Assembly (NCBI GenBank): GCA_012960135.1 | Contig: DUBW01000045.1 | Span: 33,312 to 97,311, forward strand | Source of the DNA: Methyloprofundus sp. | GTDB taxonomy: Bacteria; Pseudomonadota; Gammaproteobacteria; Methylococcales; Methylomonadaceae | Length of the DNA stretch: 64,000 nt | Direction: 5' to 3' | In this document: piece by piece, positions 10,309 through 21,904 of the stretch | How the letters are laid out: each line of letters starts with the position of its first letter | Numbering within the stretch: position 1 is the first letter of the stretch | The notes under the pieces: generated by a model | The model's input: only the letters and a program-made list of their open reading frames with translations | Told to the model about the DNA's origin: nothing | Database searches by the model: none | Program-made: the position numbers and the translations under genes

Positions 10309-10858
10309 GCCACAACAGCAACAATTAATAAAAATTGCTAAAGACTCAATTACTTACGGCTTAAAACATGGCAGTGCATTGCCTATCAATAGTAAAAATT
10401 ATTCACTCGAATTACAAGCGCAACGTGCGACATTTGTCACTTTAAAAATTAAACAGCAATTACGTGGTTGTATTGGAATGCTCGAAGCTACACGGCCACT
10501 GGTTATCGATATTGCTGAAAATGCATTTGCTGCCGCTTTTAATGACCCACGCTTCACGTCACTATCGACTACTGAGTATGCTCTTTTAGAAATACACTTG
10601 TCTATTCTAAGTCCTGCAGAAGCGCTAAGTTTCTATTCAGAAGAAGATCTAATCCGGCAATTGCGCCCGGGTATAGATGGCTTGATTATGCAGGAAGGAC
10701 GGCGTCGAGGTACTTTCTTACCTTCCGTTTGGGAATCATTAACCGAGCCTGACGTTTTTTTGCAGCACCTTAAACAGAAATCTGGCCTTGCTAGTGACTA
10801 TTGGTCCGACTCTTTGAAGATTTCGAGTTACCAATGTGAATATATTTCCGAGGAATAA
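10286..10858 (+). CDS. AmmeMemoRadiSam system protein A (AMMECR1 family)
   Basis: TLKIKQQLRGCIGMLEA...NAFAAAFNDPRF; overlaps the Memo gene end. Confidence 0.93.
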   Translation: MVLMSLTRPQQQQLIKIAKDSITYGLKHGSALPINSKNYSLELQAQRATFVTLKIKQQLRGCIGMLEATRPLVIDIAENAFAAAFNDPRFTSLSTTEYALLEIHLSILSPAEALSFYSEEDLIRQLRPGIDGLIMQEGRRRGTFLPSVWESLTEPDVFLQHLKQKSGLASDYWSDSLKISSYQCEYISEE

Positions 10859-10916
10859 AAGTAACTGCTTTAAATTGTCTACTCTGAATAAGCAGAGCCT
10901 GCCCGCTCTCTATTAT

Positions 10917-11570
10917 TTAATTAGCCGCGACAAACTGATTGTTTTCTATAATGGCTAATTTAGCCTGTTTGTGTAACTGGCTATCTGCAAATTCTTGATT
11001 TTTTCTAACTGGAATCGCAATGGCGCGCTTAAAATAACTTACCGCTTGTTTCTGTTTGCCTTGCATCGCTAAAAAATCACCATAGAAATAATTAGCATCA
11101 ATGGTGTTCGGGTTAATAGCCAGCGCCTTTTTCAACAAAGCATCTGCTTTATTAGTATCACCATAAGCAATAGGCCAGCCTGGTACCATATAATAAAGCG
11201 AACCTAGAGTAACAAAAGCGGCACCACCAGAGGCATTGGGATCAAGCCGTATGGCACGTATTAATAATTCACGCGCCTGGTTTACTGCGCCCAGGGCACT
11301 GAAGGCATCAATATTATCTGCATTACTGGCAACAATAATTGCCTGCTGGATAATTAGCTCAGCCTGATCTGGATGTTGTGATTTAAGCGCTTTAACTTCC
11401 GCGAGTAATCGCTTGTAAGCAGCTTCTTGTTGCTCTTTTGCAACATTATAATAAATATGTGCCCACTGGGACTCAATTTTTTGCACAGCTTGGTCTATTG
11501 CGCCAGCATTAACAAGGCCAGGCATCAAATTTAGTGCAAGCAAAAGAAAAATAGCAATTATCTGTTTCAT
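10917..11570 (-). CDS. Periplasmic TPR-repeat protein
   Basis: Signal peptide; repeats such as KADALLKKALAINPNTIDANYFYGDFLAMQGK. Confidence 0.7.
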   Translation of the reverse strand: MKQIIAIFLLLALNLMPGLVNAGAIDQAVQKIESQWAHIYYNVAKEQQEAAYKRLLAEVKALKSQHPDQAELIIQQAIIVASNADNIDAFSALGAVNQARELLIRAIRLDPNASGGAAFVTLGSLYYMVPGWPIAYGDTNKADALLKKALAINPNTIDANYFYGDFLAMQGKQKQAVSYFKRAIAIPVRKNQEFADSQLHKQAKLAIIENNQFVAAN

Positions 11571-11628
11571 AAGCTAAATATAATAGCTTATTCACTTTTT
11601 TACAACATTTGTTGCAAAAAAGATACAA

Positions 11629-12096
11629 CTACCAGCTTGTATAGGGCTGCTTTGCTAACTGATTATTGTAATATCGTACGTCTTCCGTGACCTCTTCCCC
11701 TACCCAGTCTAGCTTCTCAAACGCCTCTTTCACATGGGATAGCTCTATTTCCGCGACGATTAAACCACTATTTTCGCCCGCAAATTCATCTATCTCCCAG
11801 ATATGTTGCTTATTAACAACAATATGTCTTGTTTTTTCAACTAAGGGCTTATGACAGAGAGTATTCAGCAGCTCATGCGCATCATCTGCTGGAATATCGT
11901 ACTCGTACTCCTGTCGCTGTGCGCCAATAGTAGCACTTTTAATATTTATCTTGGCCGTATCATCACTGACTCTGATTCTGACCGAGCTATGCTTATCGCT
12001 ATTTAAATAACCTTGCCGATAGTGTATGGATTTTGAAACCAGGTCACGCCAGTTTTCATTGGCGAGTAAAAATTTACGCTCTATTTCTATAGCCAT
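11629..12096 (-). CDS. CYTH domain protein (triphosphate tunnel metalloenzyme family)
   Basis: MAIEIERKFLL...RQGYL...VRIRV...WEIDEFAGENSGLIVAEIEL. Confidence 0.92.
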   Translation of the reverse strand: MAIEIERKFLLANENWRDLVSKSIHYRQGYLNSDKHSSVRIRVSDDTAKINIKSATIGAQRQEYEYDIPADDAHELLNTLCHKPLVEKTRHIVVNKQHIWEIDEFAGENSGLIVAEIELSHVKEAFEKLDWVGEEVTEDVRYYNNQLAKQPYTSW

Positions 12097-12101
12097 TATT
12101 G

Positions 12102-13142
12102 TTATTCATATCCATTAGGATTGGCACTTTGCCAGCGCCAGGTGTCAGAAATCATATCATCCAGACTTTTTTCTGTCTGCCAGTTAAGTTCGCGCAGCGC
12201 TAAGTCTGGGTCAGCATAGTACTCGGCTATATCACCGGTACGGCGCTCGACAATTTTATAATTAATATCTTTTCCTGTGATTCGTGTAAACGCAGTGATA
12301 ATTTCCAGTACACTATAGCCCTTTCCTGCTCCCAGATTGTATGCTTTACAACCAGACGTATTTTTTAAAGCGGCTAGTGCATTTAAGTGGCCTTTAACCA
12401 GATCAACAACATGGATATAATCGCGCACACCCGTTCCGTCTATGGTTGGATAATCACCACCGAACACGGATAATTGCTCCAGTTTACCTACGGCAACTTG
12501 TGAGACATAGGGTATTAAATTATTGGGAATGCCATTAGGGTCTTCTCCAATCAAGCCACTAATATGTGCGCCAATCGGATTAAAGTAGCGTAATAGAATA
12601 ATCTTCCAGGGGTTCTCAGTATTAGATAAGCTGTCAGCCTGTGCCAGGTCTTTTAAAATATCTTCAACCATAGCTTTTGATTTGCCATAAGGATTGGTCG
12701 CACCAAATACCGGTAAATCTTCCGTGTACTTTACCGTATCTGGTTCGCCATACACGGTGGCAGATGAGCTAAATATGATCTTGTTAACGGCAAAGGCTTG
12801 CATTACTTCTGTTAATACCAGAGTCCCGTATACATTATTTTGATAATATTTAATAGGTTGCAGACACGACTCACCGACTGCTTTTAAGCCCGCAAAATGC
12901 ATGACTGCATAAATATCATGCGCGGAAAAAATATCACTTAAAGCCTGTTTATCGCAAATGTCGGCTTCAACAAAGACCAAGCTCTTGCTCGTAATTTTTT
13001 CAACCCGCGCCAAAGATTCAGGTTTGCTATTAGATAAATTATCGATAACGATCACATCATAGCCAGCCTGCATTAGTTCTACGCAGGCATGACTACCAAT
13101 ATAACCTGCTCCACCGGTGACTAAAATTTTTTCCGTACTCAT
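12102..13142 (-). CDS. galE: UDP-glucose 4-epimerase
   Basis: ILVTGGAGYIGSHACVEL...SSSATVYG...YFNPIGAH...VRDYIHVVDL. Confidence 0.95.
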   Translation of the reverse strand: MSTEKILVTGGAGYIGSHACVELMQAGYDVIVIDNLSNSKPESLARVEKITSKSLVFVEADICDKQALSDIFSAHDIYAVMHFAGLKAVGESCLQPIKYYQNNVYGTLVLTEVMQAFAVNKIIFSSSATVYGEPDTVKYTEDLPVFGATNPYGKSKAMVEDILKDLAQADSLSNTENPWKIILLRYFNPIGAHISGLIGEDPNGIPNNLIPYVSQVAVGKLEQLSVFGGDYPTIDGTGVRDYIHVVDLVKGHLNALAALKNTSGCKAYNLGAGKGYSVLEIITAFTRITGKDINYKIVERRTGDIAEYYADPDLALRELNWQTEKSLDDMISDTWRWQSANPNGYE

Positions 13143-13267
13143 TTTAACTATTCCCTGATTTGACTATTTTCTAAGAATAAAGGGCAGCTTTAGTGTTGAA
13201 TAAAAACTGTACTAGGAGGTTAAAGCCACACTTTACATGAGTATTTATCAGTTTTTCAGGCTGAAAT

Positions 13268-13843
13268 TCAGGCAAAAATTTCTGCATCTTTTAATAACAC
13301 ACCTTGCTGGTCTTTTCCTGACAGTTGAGGCTCTCCATCAAAGTGCCAATCGATATCAATCGCCGGATCATTCCAGGCAATACAGCGTTCAAATTCAGGG
13401 GCATAATAATCGGTCGTTTTGTATAAAAAATCCGCACTCTCACTCAAGACCACAAAACCATGAGCAAACCCTACTGGAACCCAGAGTTGACGATGGCTGT
13501 CCGCACTCAGTTCAACGCCCTCCCATTGTCCAAAAGTTGGAGATGACTGGCGAAGATCGACAGCCACATCAAAAACAGCGCCGCGCGTTACTCTTACCAA
13601 TTTACCTTGCGGCTGTTGAATTTGATAATGCAGGCCGCGTAATACGCCTTTTGCAGAGCGGCTGTGGTTATCTTGAACAAATTGCACGTCTAAGCCGGTG
13701 GCATTATTAAAGGCTTGCTGATTAAAACTTTCAAAGAAGAATCCACGATTATCACCAAACACTTTTGGCTCAAGAATAATAACATCGGGAATATTGGTCT
13801 GGATAATTTTCATAAGATACAGTGTTTTTTTAAGTAATTGCAA
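13268..13843 (-). CDS. rfbC: dTDP-4-dehydrorhamnose 3,5-epimerase
   Basis: EPKVFGDNRGFFFESFNQ...VLRGLHYQ...VPVGFAHGF. Confidence 0.95.
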   Translation of the reverse strand: MQLLKKTLYLMKIIQTNIPDVIILEPKVFGDNRGFFFESFNQQAFNNATGLDVQFVQDNHSRSAKGVLRGLHYQIQQPQGKLVRVTRGAVFDVAVDLRQSSPTFGQWEGVELSADSHRQLWVPVGFAHGFVVLSESADFLYKTTDYYAPEFERCIAWNDPAIDIDWHFDGEPQLSGKDQQGVLLKDAEIFA

Positions 13844-13903
13844 TAGGCAGCAGCCATGTCAAAGCCTGGCTTATTAAAACAATGGATTTGTACATGAGTA
13901 TGG

Positions 13904-14800
13904 CTATTTCTCTAAAAATTCAGTTAGCATACGTGTTACCCCTATTTGCCAATGAGGTAGCGTGAGAGCAAAATTAGCCTCTACCTTATCCGTATTCAAG
14001 CGTGAATTTTCTGGCCGCTTGGCAGGCGTAGGAAACGCACTTGTAGCAACCGGCGCAATAGCATCAACAGTAATCTTTAATTTTTGACCCATTTTTTGTG
14101 CGGTCTTGATAACATAACACGCATAACCATGCCAAGAAGTTTCACCTGCAGCGACCAGGTGATATAAACCACTTAATTCAGGCGCCACCTGCACTGTACG
14201 GACGGCATGAGCTGTGACATCCGCTATTAAATCAGCCCCTGTGGGTGCGCCAACCTGATCTCTAATAACGGTAAGACTATCTCGCTCTGTCGCAAGACGC
14301 AGCATGGTTTTAGCAAAATTATTACCACGCGCACCATAAACCCAGCTGGTACGAAAAATAAGATGCTTACAGGCCGATTCCTGGATAGCCTTTTCACCAG
14401 CAAGCTTGGTTACTCCATAGATATTCAGAGGACCAGTTTTATCCGTTTCTTGCCATGCTGCCATGCCATTGCCAGCAAACACATAATCGGTAGAAAAGTG
14501 TACCAGCCAGGCATCCAGTAGTTTTGCCTCTTGTGCCAAAACAGCGACAGCATCTGCGTTAATCGTTTGTGCTAATTCTGTTTCACTTTCTGCTTTATCG
14601 ACGGCAGTATAAGCGGCGGCATTAACGATAATTGCAGGTTTAATTTGTCTAATGGTAGCGGCTAAATCTTCAAGCCTGATTAAATCTCCGCAAAAATCCT
14701 GACTATTTCTATCTAGGGCAATAACCTCACCCAACGGCGCAAGACTACGTTGCAACTCCCAGCCTAGTTGACCATTTTTGCCTAAGAGAAGTATTTTCAC
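13904..14800 (-). CDS. rfbD: dTDP-4-dehydrorhamnose reductase
   Basis: [13 protein letters not shown]...[12 protein letters not shown]...STDYVF. Confidence 0.95.
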   Translation of the reverse strand: MKILLLGKNGQLGWELQRSLAPLGEVIALDRNSQDFCGDLIRLEDLAATIRQIKPAIIVNAAAYTAVDKAESETELAQTINADAVAVLAQEAKLLDAWLVHFSTDYVFAGNGMAAWQETDKTGPLNIYGVTKLAGEKAIQESACKHLIFRTSWVYGARGNNFAKTMLRLATERDSLTVIRDQVGAPTGADLIADVTAHAVRTVQVAPELSGLYHLVAAGETSWHGYACYVIKTAQKMGQKLKITVDAIAPVATSAFPTPAKRPENSRLNTDKVEANFALTLPHWQIGVTRMLTEFLEK

Positions 14801-15864
14801 CCGATTTTATCCTGATAATTTTTTTCCACCCAATCACGGTAACCCCCTGATTGTACATTAGCAACCCAGCCTTGATTATCCAGATACCACTGCACTGTTT
14901 TACGAATTCCCGTCTCGAATGTCTCTGCAGGCTTCCAGCCTAATTCCCGCTCAATTTTCCGGGCATCAATCGCATAACGACGATCATGTCCGAGGCGGTC
15001 AGTAACAAAGGAAATTTGCTCAGCATAACCTTGTTTATCAGCACGTGGGCAGAGCTCATCCAGCAAAGAACAGACTAGATGCACAATGTCTAAATTAGGT
15101 TTTTCATTCCAGCCGCCAACATTATAGGTTTCACCCGTAGTTCCAGCCTTTAATACCCGACGAATAGCGCTACAGTGGTCTTTTACATACAGCCAATCGC
15201 GTATCTGCTGGCCATCACCATAGATAGGTAGTGATTTACCTGCCAGGGCATTAACAATGATTAACGGGATTAGTTTTTCCGGGAAGTGGAACGGCCCATA
15301 GTTGTTCGAACAGTTTGTCGTTAATACTGGCAGGCCATAGGTGTGGTGATAGGATCGAACCAGATGATCACTCGCTGCCTTACTCGCCGAGTAAGGACTG
15401 TTTGGCTCATAACGATGCTCTTCTGTAAAGGCAGGGTCGTCTGCCGCTAAGGAGCCATAAACTTCATCAGTAGAGACATGCAATAAACGGAAATCAGCTT
15501 TCCTAGTCCCTTCAAGCTTATTCCAGTAGGCGCGAATAGCTTCTAGTAAATGAAATGTACCGACGACATTAGTTTGCACAAAAGCTTCCGGGCCATGAAT
15601 CGAACGGTCGACATGAGATTCGGCGGCAAAATTAAGCACAGCACGTGGTTGATATTTCTCCAGCAATTCAGACATTAAACCAGCATCGCCGATATCTCCC
15701 TGAGCAAAAATATGCCGATTATCTTCCTGCAACGACGCCAGGCTTTCCAGGTTTCCTGCATAGGTGAGCTTATCAATATTCACTACCGGCTCGTCATTTT
15801 CGGCTAGCCAATCCAGCACAAAGTTCGCGCCAATAAAGCCAGCCCCACCTGTTACAAAAATCAT
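14797..15864 (-). CDS. rfbB: dTDP-glucose 4,6-dehydratase
   Basis: [13 protein letters not shown]...[14 protein letters not shown]...[11 protein letters not shown]...[13 protein letters not shown]. Confidence 0.95.
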   Translation of the reverse strand: MIFVTGGAGFIGANFVLDWLAENDEPVVNIDKLTYAGNLESLASLQEDNRHIFAQGDIGDAGLMSELLEKYQPRAVLNFAAESHVDRSIHGPEAFVQTNVVGTFHLLEAIRAYWNKLEGTRKADFRLLHVSTDEVYGSLAADDPAFTEEHRYEPNSPYSASKAASDHLVRSYHHTYGLPVLTTNCSNNYGPFHFPEKLIPLIIVNALAGKSLPIYGDGQQIRDWLYVKDHCSAIRRVLKAGTTGETYNVGGWNEKPNLDIVHLVCSLLDELCPRADKQGYAEQISFVTDRLGHDRRYAIDARKIERELGWKPAETFETGIRKTVQWYLDNQGWVANVQSGGYRDWVEKNYQDKIG

Positions 15865-16175
15865 TATTTAAGTCCTTAATTACAATTAACACTATTATAA
15901 TGAAAATTATCTAAGCATAGTTAAAGTCATTGTGATCGTGTATTCAACAAAAAATTGTAGCATATTTTACCTACATGCTAATAAGAGCTTTTATTACCCG
16001 AAAATGCAGATAGGTGTAATCTGTGCTATTTAATTGGCACTAAAATTAGGGCGATAACAAAATTATTGCCTGGCAAAATGAATTTTATTGATTATCCATC
16101 CTTTCAATGCCAATATACATATAGCGCGGAGTACATCCCTATATTCTTACACACCAAAATTTACCGAGGCAATCA

Positions 16176-18017
16176 GTGTTCAAAAGTAACTTTGCATTTA
16201 GGTCTCGCTTAACCATCGCCACCCACGATGCTTTTATGGTAGTCTGCGCATGGCTGCTATCTTTCTGGTTTCGCTTCGATTTAGATTTAATACCCAGTGA
16301 TTACCTCAACAATGCCCTAGTTTACTTGCCCTATATCGTGATTAGTCAATCCGTTATTTTCTGGTATTTTGGTTTATATAAAGGTGTCTGGCGCTTTTCC
16401 TCATTACCCGATTTAATCAGAATTTTTAAGGCTGTCTTTTTTGGTGTTTTCTTTATTGCTGGCAGCCTATTTGTTTATAACCGGCTGGCTTTTATGCCCC
16501 GCTCCGCTCTGCCACTGTATGCCAGTTTTTTATTATTATTTTTAAGCATTCCGCGTTTGTTTTACCGCTATTATAAAGACTGGGTAAAACATGAAGCCGC
16601 TACCCAGCGTGCACTGATTATAGGCGCAGGTGCCGCAGGAGAAATGCTGGCCAGAGATTTATTACAGGATGAGATCTCCTTATTACCTATTGCCTTTGTT
16701 GATGATGATAAAAGGAAGAAAGGACGGTCGATACGTGGTCTACAGGTACTCTTTGATACTAGCCTGATCGCTGAATATACCGCCAAACTGAATGCCGATA
16801 TTATTCTGATCGCCATCCCCTCGGCATCAGATATAGAAATGCGGCGCATGGTCGAGGTTTGTGAACGTGCACAGGTTCCTTTTAAGACATTACCTTCTGT
16901 AAAAGAGCTGCTTTCTAATACAGTTTCCAAAGGAAATTTAAGGGATGTTGCCATCGATGATATTTTGGGTCGCGAACCGGTCAACCTGAACTGGTCGCAA
17001 ATTAAATCCAGCTTATCAGGTAAGAGAATTTTAATTACCGGTGGTGGTGGCTCAATTGGTTCCGAACTTTGCCGTCAATTGGCCCGGGTTTCTCCTGAAG
17101 CATTAATCATTTATGAACATTCTGAATATAATCTATATCAAATCCACACATCATTACGCAAAGGCTTTCCAGATTTAGTACTTCGCACAATCTTAGGCGA
17201 TGTCGTTGATAGAACCGCTGTAGAAGAGCTCATTCGCAATGAAAAGCCTGAAGTTATTTTTCATGCGGCAGCTTATAAACATGTGCCGCTATTAGAAGAG
17301 CAGGTGCTTGCCGCTGTTACTAATAATTTAATAGGCACAAAGAATGTCGCCGAAGTGGCGCTTGCTGAAAATGTTGAGCGTTTTATATTAATTTCTACCG
17401 ATAAAGCCGTTAATCCCAGCAATATTATGGGGGCTACCAAACGCGCAGCAGAAATATTATGCCAAAACCTGAATACTCTGGCCGAACACACCTCTTTTAT
17501 AACCGTCCGCTTTGGTAATGTCTTAGACTCAGCCGGTAGTGTTGTGCCGCTCTTTAGAGAGCAGATTAAAGCCGGTGGTCCGGTTACCGTCACGCACCCT
17601 GATGTGACCCGTTTTTTCATGACTATACCCGAAGCCTGTCGGCTTATTATGAATGCAGAAGCTGTTGGTTCGGGTGGTGAAATCTATGTCCTGGATATGG
17701 GTAAAGCAATAAAAATTAGCTACCTGGCGGAACAAATGATTCAGCTCAGTGGCCTAAGCGTAGGTTCAGATATTAAAATTGAATATATAGGTTTGCGTGC
17801 CGGAGAGAAATTACACGAAGAACTGTTCCATGAACAAGAGCAACTTCTAGGCACCGGATTTGAAAAACTCTTTTTAGCACAAGCACGCCGCTACGAGCAA
17901 GATGTCTGGGAGCAACAAATGGAAGGCTTACTCGTAGCGTGCAAAAACCGTCAGTCTGCAGCTATTCTGGAGCAATTAAAACAGCTAGTTCCTGAGTTTA
18001 ATACTGCGGATGAATAA
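16176..18017 (+). CDS. Membrane polysaccharide biosynthesis protein, nucleotide-sugar epimerase/dehydratase (CapD/WbpM/PglF-like)
   Basis: N-terminal TM region, then ITGGGGSIGSELCRQL...HAAAYKHVPLLE...STDKAVNPSNIMGATKR. Confidence 0.92.
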   Translation: MFKSNFAFRSRLTIATHDAFMVVCAWLLSFWFRFDLDLIPSDYLNNALVYLPYIVISQSVIFWYFGLYKGVWRFSSLPDLIRIFKAVFFGVFFIAGSLFVYNRLAFMPRSALPLYASFLLLFLSIPRLFYRYYKDWVKHEAATQRALIIGAGAAGEMLARDLLQDEISLLPIAFVDDDKRKKGRSIRGLQVLFDTSLIAEYTAKLNADIILIAIPSASDIEMRRMVEVCERAQVPFKTLPSVKELLSNTVSKGNLRDVAIDDILGREPVNLNWSQIKSSLSGKRILITGGGGSIGSELCRQLARVSPEALIIYEHSEYNLYQIHTSLRKGFPDLVLRTILGDVVDRTAVEELIRNEKPEVIFHAAAYKHVPLLEEQVLAAVTNNLIGTKNVAEVALAENVERFILISTDKAVNPSNIMGATKRAAEILCQNLNTLAEHTSFITVRFGNVLDSAGSVVPLFREQIKAGGPVTVTHPDVTRFFMTIPEACRLIMNAEAVGSGGEIYVLDMGKAIKISYLAEQMIQLSGLSVGSDIKIEYIGLRAGEKLHEELFHEQEQLLGTGFEKLFLAQARRYEQDVWEQQMEGLLVACKNRQSAAILEQLKQLVPEFNTADE

Positions 18018-18047
18018 CTATTTATTTTCCCAGGAATCATTTCCCAG

Positions 18048-18992
18048 ATGAGTTCACACCCCTGCTGTGTTTATCTTGGTGATGATTTAGCCCGCTATGG
18101 CTTTGCCAACGATCATCCGTTCGGCCCTATGCGCCATCAGGTCTTTGCACAAGAATTCTATCGCCAATCGCTACAGGAAAAAGTCGATATTTTAGTGCCA
18201 CAATCAATAAATCAGAATATCCTGGAATTATTTCACAACCATGAATATGTCGAGCAGGTAAAACAACAATCAATACTGGGCACTGGTTATTTAGATCAGG
18301 GCGACACCCCAGCATTTATAGGCATGTACGAAGCTGCCTCATTCGTGGTAGGGACAGTCTGTGACGCAATAGACCGCATTATGCGCAAGGAATACCAGCG
18401 CTCATTTATCCCCATTGCAGGCTTACATCATGCACGACGGCACATTGCAGCTGGCTTCTGTGTATTTAACGATTGTGGTGTGGCTGTCGAATACCTGCGC
18501 CACCAGCATAATATTCAGCGCATTGCCTATGTTGATATCGATGCCCATCATGGCGACGGGGTATTCTACAGCTTTGAAGATGACCCTGAGCTTATCTTTG
18601 CTGACCTGCATGAAGATGGCCACTTCCTATACCCGGGTACAGGTGCGGCAACGGAAACAGGTAAAGGCAAAGCCATCGGCACAAAACTCAATATCCCCAT
18701 GCCACCCCATGCAGATGATAATGCTTTTATGCAGGCATGGGAATCTGTTGAAGAGTTCTTATTAAAACACGGCGCTGATTTTATTCTTTTGCAGTGTGGA
18801 GCCGATAGTATTAAAGGTGATCCAATTACGCATATGGAATACACTGAACAAGCACATGCGCATGCCACAAAACGACTGAGCGCACTAGCAGACCAACTGT
18901 GCCAGGGTAGATTAATCGCCATGGGCGGCGGTGGCTATAATCACCAGAATATCGCTAAAACCTGGGCAGCAGTAGTGGCAAGTATGGTCTAG
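18048..18992 (+). CDS. Histone deacetylase superfamily protein
   Basis: GLHHARR...GFCVFNDCGVAV...YVDIDAHHGDGV...LQCGADS. Confidence 0.92.
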   Translation: MSSHPCCVYLGDDLARYGFANDHPFGPMRHQVFAQEFYRQSLQEKVDILVPQSINQNILELFHNHEYVEQVKQQSILGTGYLDQGDTPAFIGMYEAASFVVGTVCDAIDRIMRKEYQRSFIPIAGLHHARRHIAAGFCVFNDCGVAVEYLRHQHNIQRIAYVDIDAHHGDGVFYSFEDDPELIFADLHEDGHFLYPGTGAATETGKGKAIGTKLNIPMPPHADDNAFMQAWESVEEFLLKHGADFILLQCGADSIKGDPITHMEYTEQAHAHATKRLSALADQLCQGRLIAMGGGGYNHQNIAKTWAAVVASMV

Positions 18993-19115
18993 CAATAATA
19001 TAGCACACAACTGCTTTGCTATATAGTTACAGAAAAAAGCTAACGCTTTTTTACTCCCTGTATTTTACTGAAATCGTTATAGAAGGTTTATACCTCACAC
19101 ATCAAATAATGAGAA

Positions 19116-19730
19116 TTGATAATGAAACAACTACATAGAAAAGACTTATTCGGCTGGTCGGAATTTAATCAGGAGCGAAACCTGGATTTTCACAGTGTGC
19201 TGTGGGTTCGTAAATCGGGTAATGCGTTAATTGATCCCTTGCCTCTGTCAGATCATGACCTAATGCATTTACAATCATTAGGCGGCGCAAGTATTATCAT
19301 TGTTAGCAATAGTGATCATTGCCGTGATGCAGAAAATATTGCAGTACAAACAGGGGCAAAAATTGTCGGCCCGGCAGGGGAGCAAGAGAATTTTCCCATC
19401 GACTGTGATCGCTGGATTGCAGATAATGAGGAAATTGTACCCGGGCTGATCGCATATCAACTCGAAGGCTCAAAAACACCGGGAGAACTCGCTTTAGTTC
19501 TAGAAAATAGTACACTCATAACAGGCGATTTAATCCGCTCGCATATTGCCGGTGAATTATGCCTGCTACCCACTGCAAAACTAAGTGACCTTGCTCTAGC
19601 TCATAAATCATTAGCTCGACTTGCCGATTTACCAAGCATTGATACCGTATTAACCGGTGATGGCTGGCCGGTTTTTAAGCATGGAAATGCCGCTTTACAG
19701 CAATTGCTAGAAGCGCAAATGAAACATTAA
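19116..19730 (+). CDS. MBL-fold-like hydrolase, poorly conserved
   Basis: LIDPLPLSDHDLMHL...VSNSDHCRDAENIA...LITGDLI...LTGDGWPVF. Confidence 0.6.
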   Translation: MIMKQLHRKDLFGWSEFNQERNLDFHSVLWVRKSGNALIDPLPLSDHDLMHLQSLGGASIIIVSNSDHCRDAENIAVQTGAKIVGPAGEQENFPIDCDRWIADNEEIVPGLIAYQLEGSKTPGELALVLENSTLITGDLIRSHIAGELCLLPTAKLSDLALAHKSLARLADLPSIDTVLTGDGWPVFKHGNAALQQLLEAQMKH

Positions 19731-19799
19731 ACCTGTCCGCCAGTGAACAGCTGGTATGCAGGGTTGCTAGTTTCCTCAGTATAAACAAAGCCTAAAGTG

Positions 19800-21203
19800 T
19801 CAAAGCAAAGCTGCCTGCTCGGATTTTTCTAATTGTATACCGATCAATACCTTGCCAAAAGCAGCGCCATGATTCCGGTAATGAAATAAACTGATATTCC
19901 ATTGACTGCCTAAAGAGCTGAGAAAGCGGAGCAATGCACCGGGTCGCTCGGGAAATTGCAGGCTGTAAATTACTTCATTGGTCGCAATGGGGGCGTGACC
20001 ACCCACCATATAACGAACATGCTCTTTAGCCAGTTCATTATGAGTCATATCGATCACGGCAAAGCCATTATCCTGTAACTGACTCATGATCTCCGGCTTA
20101 TCCGTTTCTATCCCGCTACTGGAAATACCAGCAAATATTTGCGCCGATCCAGCATCAAAGTAGCGATAATTAAACTCGGTAATACTGCGCTTACCTAATA
20201 GCTTGCAAAAAGCCAGAAAACTACCTGGCTGCTCGGGAATAGTCACTGCCAATAATATTTCCCGATGTTCACCAACTTGAGTTCGTTCAGCCACATAGCG
20301 CAAGCGATCAAAATTTATATTCGCGCCGCTCTCAATCGCCACTAGTGCTTTATCGGCAATCCCTTCTCTTTCAATATATTTCTTTAAGCCGGCTACAGCA
20401 AGTGCACCTGCAGGCTCAGAAACCGATCGGGTATCATCAAAAATATCCTTGATGGCGGCGCAAATCTCATCGGTATTGACGGTAATTACTTCATCTACAA
20501 ACAGTCTCGCCAGACGAAATGTCTCCTTACCAACCTGCTTTAAGGTTACGCGCTTATTCGCTTTTAGCGCCTGATTTAAACAATCGGCATCATCAGGTTC
20601 GACTCCGATAATCTTAATATCAGGATGGACAAATTTTGCATACACCGCTATCCCGGAGATTAAACCACCACCGACCGGAACAAAAATAGCGTCTATGACA
20701 TCCGTTTTCTGGCGCAGTATTTCCATCACTACAGTGCCTTGCCCGGCTATGACATCCGGGTCATCAAAAGGATGCACAAAGGTCATGTTTTTTTTGTTTT
20801 TCTAGTTCTCTGGCATGTGTATAAGCATCATCAAATGAATCACCAAACAAGACTACTTTCGCTCCCCAGGAGCGCACCGAATTCACTTTAATTTCCGGGG
20901 TTGTTTTAGGCATGACAATCAGAGCATTAATACCCAGCTTGTTGGATGACAAGGCTACACCTTGCGCATGATTTCCCGCAGATGCAGCAATAACACCCTG
21001 CCGTTTTTCCTGCTCACTGAGAAAGACTATTTTGTTATACGCACCACGTAATTTAAAAGAGAAAACCGGTTGCAGGTCTTCCCGTTTCAAGTAGACCTCA
21101 TTATTAAAGCGCTTGGATAAGGCAGGCGCGTAATCCAGCGGGCTTTCTGCTGCAACATCATACACTTTAGCGCGTAATATTTTTCTATGTATTTTTGGCT
21201 CAT
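19800..21203 (-). pseudogene. ilvA: Threonine ammonia-lyase (IlvA), frame disrupted at homopolymers; may be intact if these are sequence errors
   Basis: N-part 20764..21165 (SFKLRGAYNK...ASAGNHAQG) and C-part 19800..20786 (VPVGGGLISG, two ACT-like domains) meet at an A8 run; upstream ATG at 21201-21203 (MSQKYIEK) lies in the C-part frame. Confidence 0.85.
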
Positions 21204-21289
21204 TAGTTAAGGTGATACAATCTCATATTCTTTAGTTTACAACGTAATACCCAATAACCAGGTAAATATCATGCTATTTTTCTATGCAT

Positions 21290-21904
21290 TAAATCGTAAC
21301 CCGCATAAATAATACTAAAATACAGCATATTTCCTGTGTCATCATCGATAAAAATGCAGCGGCAACGCTGAACCAGGCGCTAGATGCTTTAGTCAATTTT
21401 ACAGACATTGTTATCTACAGTAATGGTTCCACAGATAGCACCGAAGATATTGCACTCAACTATGCAAATGTAAATCTGGTGCAAGGTGAATTTATCGGGT
21501 TTGGTCCGAGCAAAACAAGGCAGCTACCTATGCTAAAAATAATTGGATACTATCTTTCGTGAGAACTACTATCAGTCGATAAACATTAAGTATTGCTGGG
21601 GCAAGGACATATTATCCAGAATCTATAATAAGAACAAACCTGCCTTTACTGATAAAGAAGTGCATGAAAGTATCTTTACCGATGGCTTTAATATTAGTCC
21701 TATTGAGCGTCTTATAAAACATTGTCCCTATTCCATGATGAGCGATTTCATTATCAAACTGGATCGATACTCCACTTTGTATGCAAAGGACAATGTTGGT
21801 ACAAAACCAGCTACCCCGGCTTACTGACCGCCTTCTCTCATATAGCTATGCCGCTTTATAAGCATATGAAGTTATATGAAATGAACAAACCACTGGACTC
21901 ATGA
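21290..21904 (+). pseudogene. LPS-core-type glycosyltransferase family 2 (WaaE/KdtX-like), decayed
   Basis: HISCVIIDKNAAATLNQALDALVNFTDIVIYSNGSTDSTEDIA...GFGPSK, then frameshift (AATYAKNNWILS), deletion, NYYQSINIKYCWGKDILSRIYNKN...VHESI, frameshift, YKHMKLYEMNK. Confidence 0.8.

Noticed and set aside
13237-13710. 157-aa plus-strand ORF
   Set aside because: Fully antisense to rfbC, which has clear family motifs.
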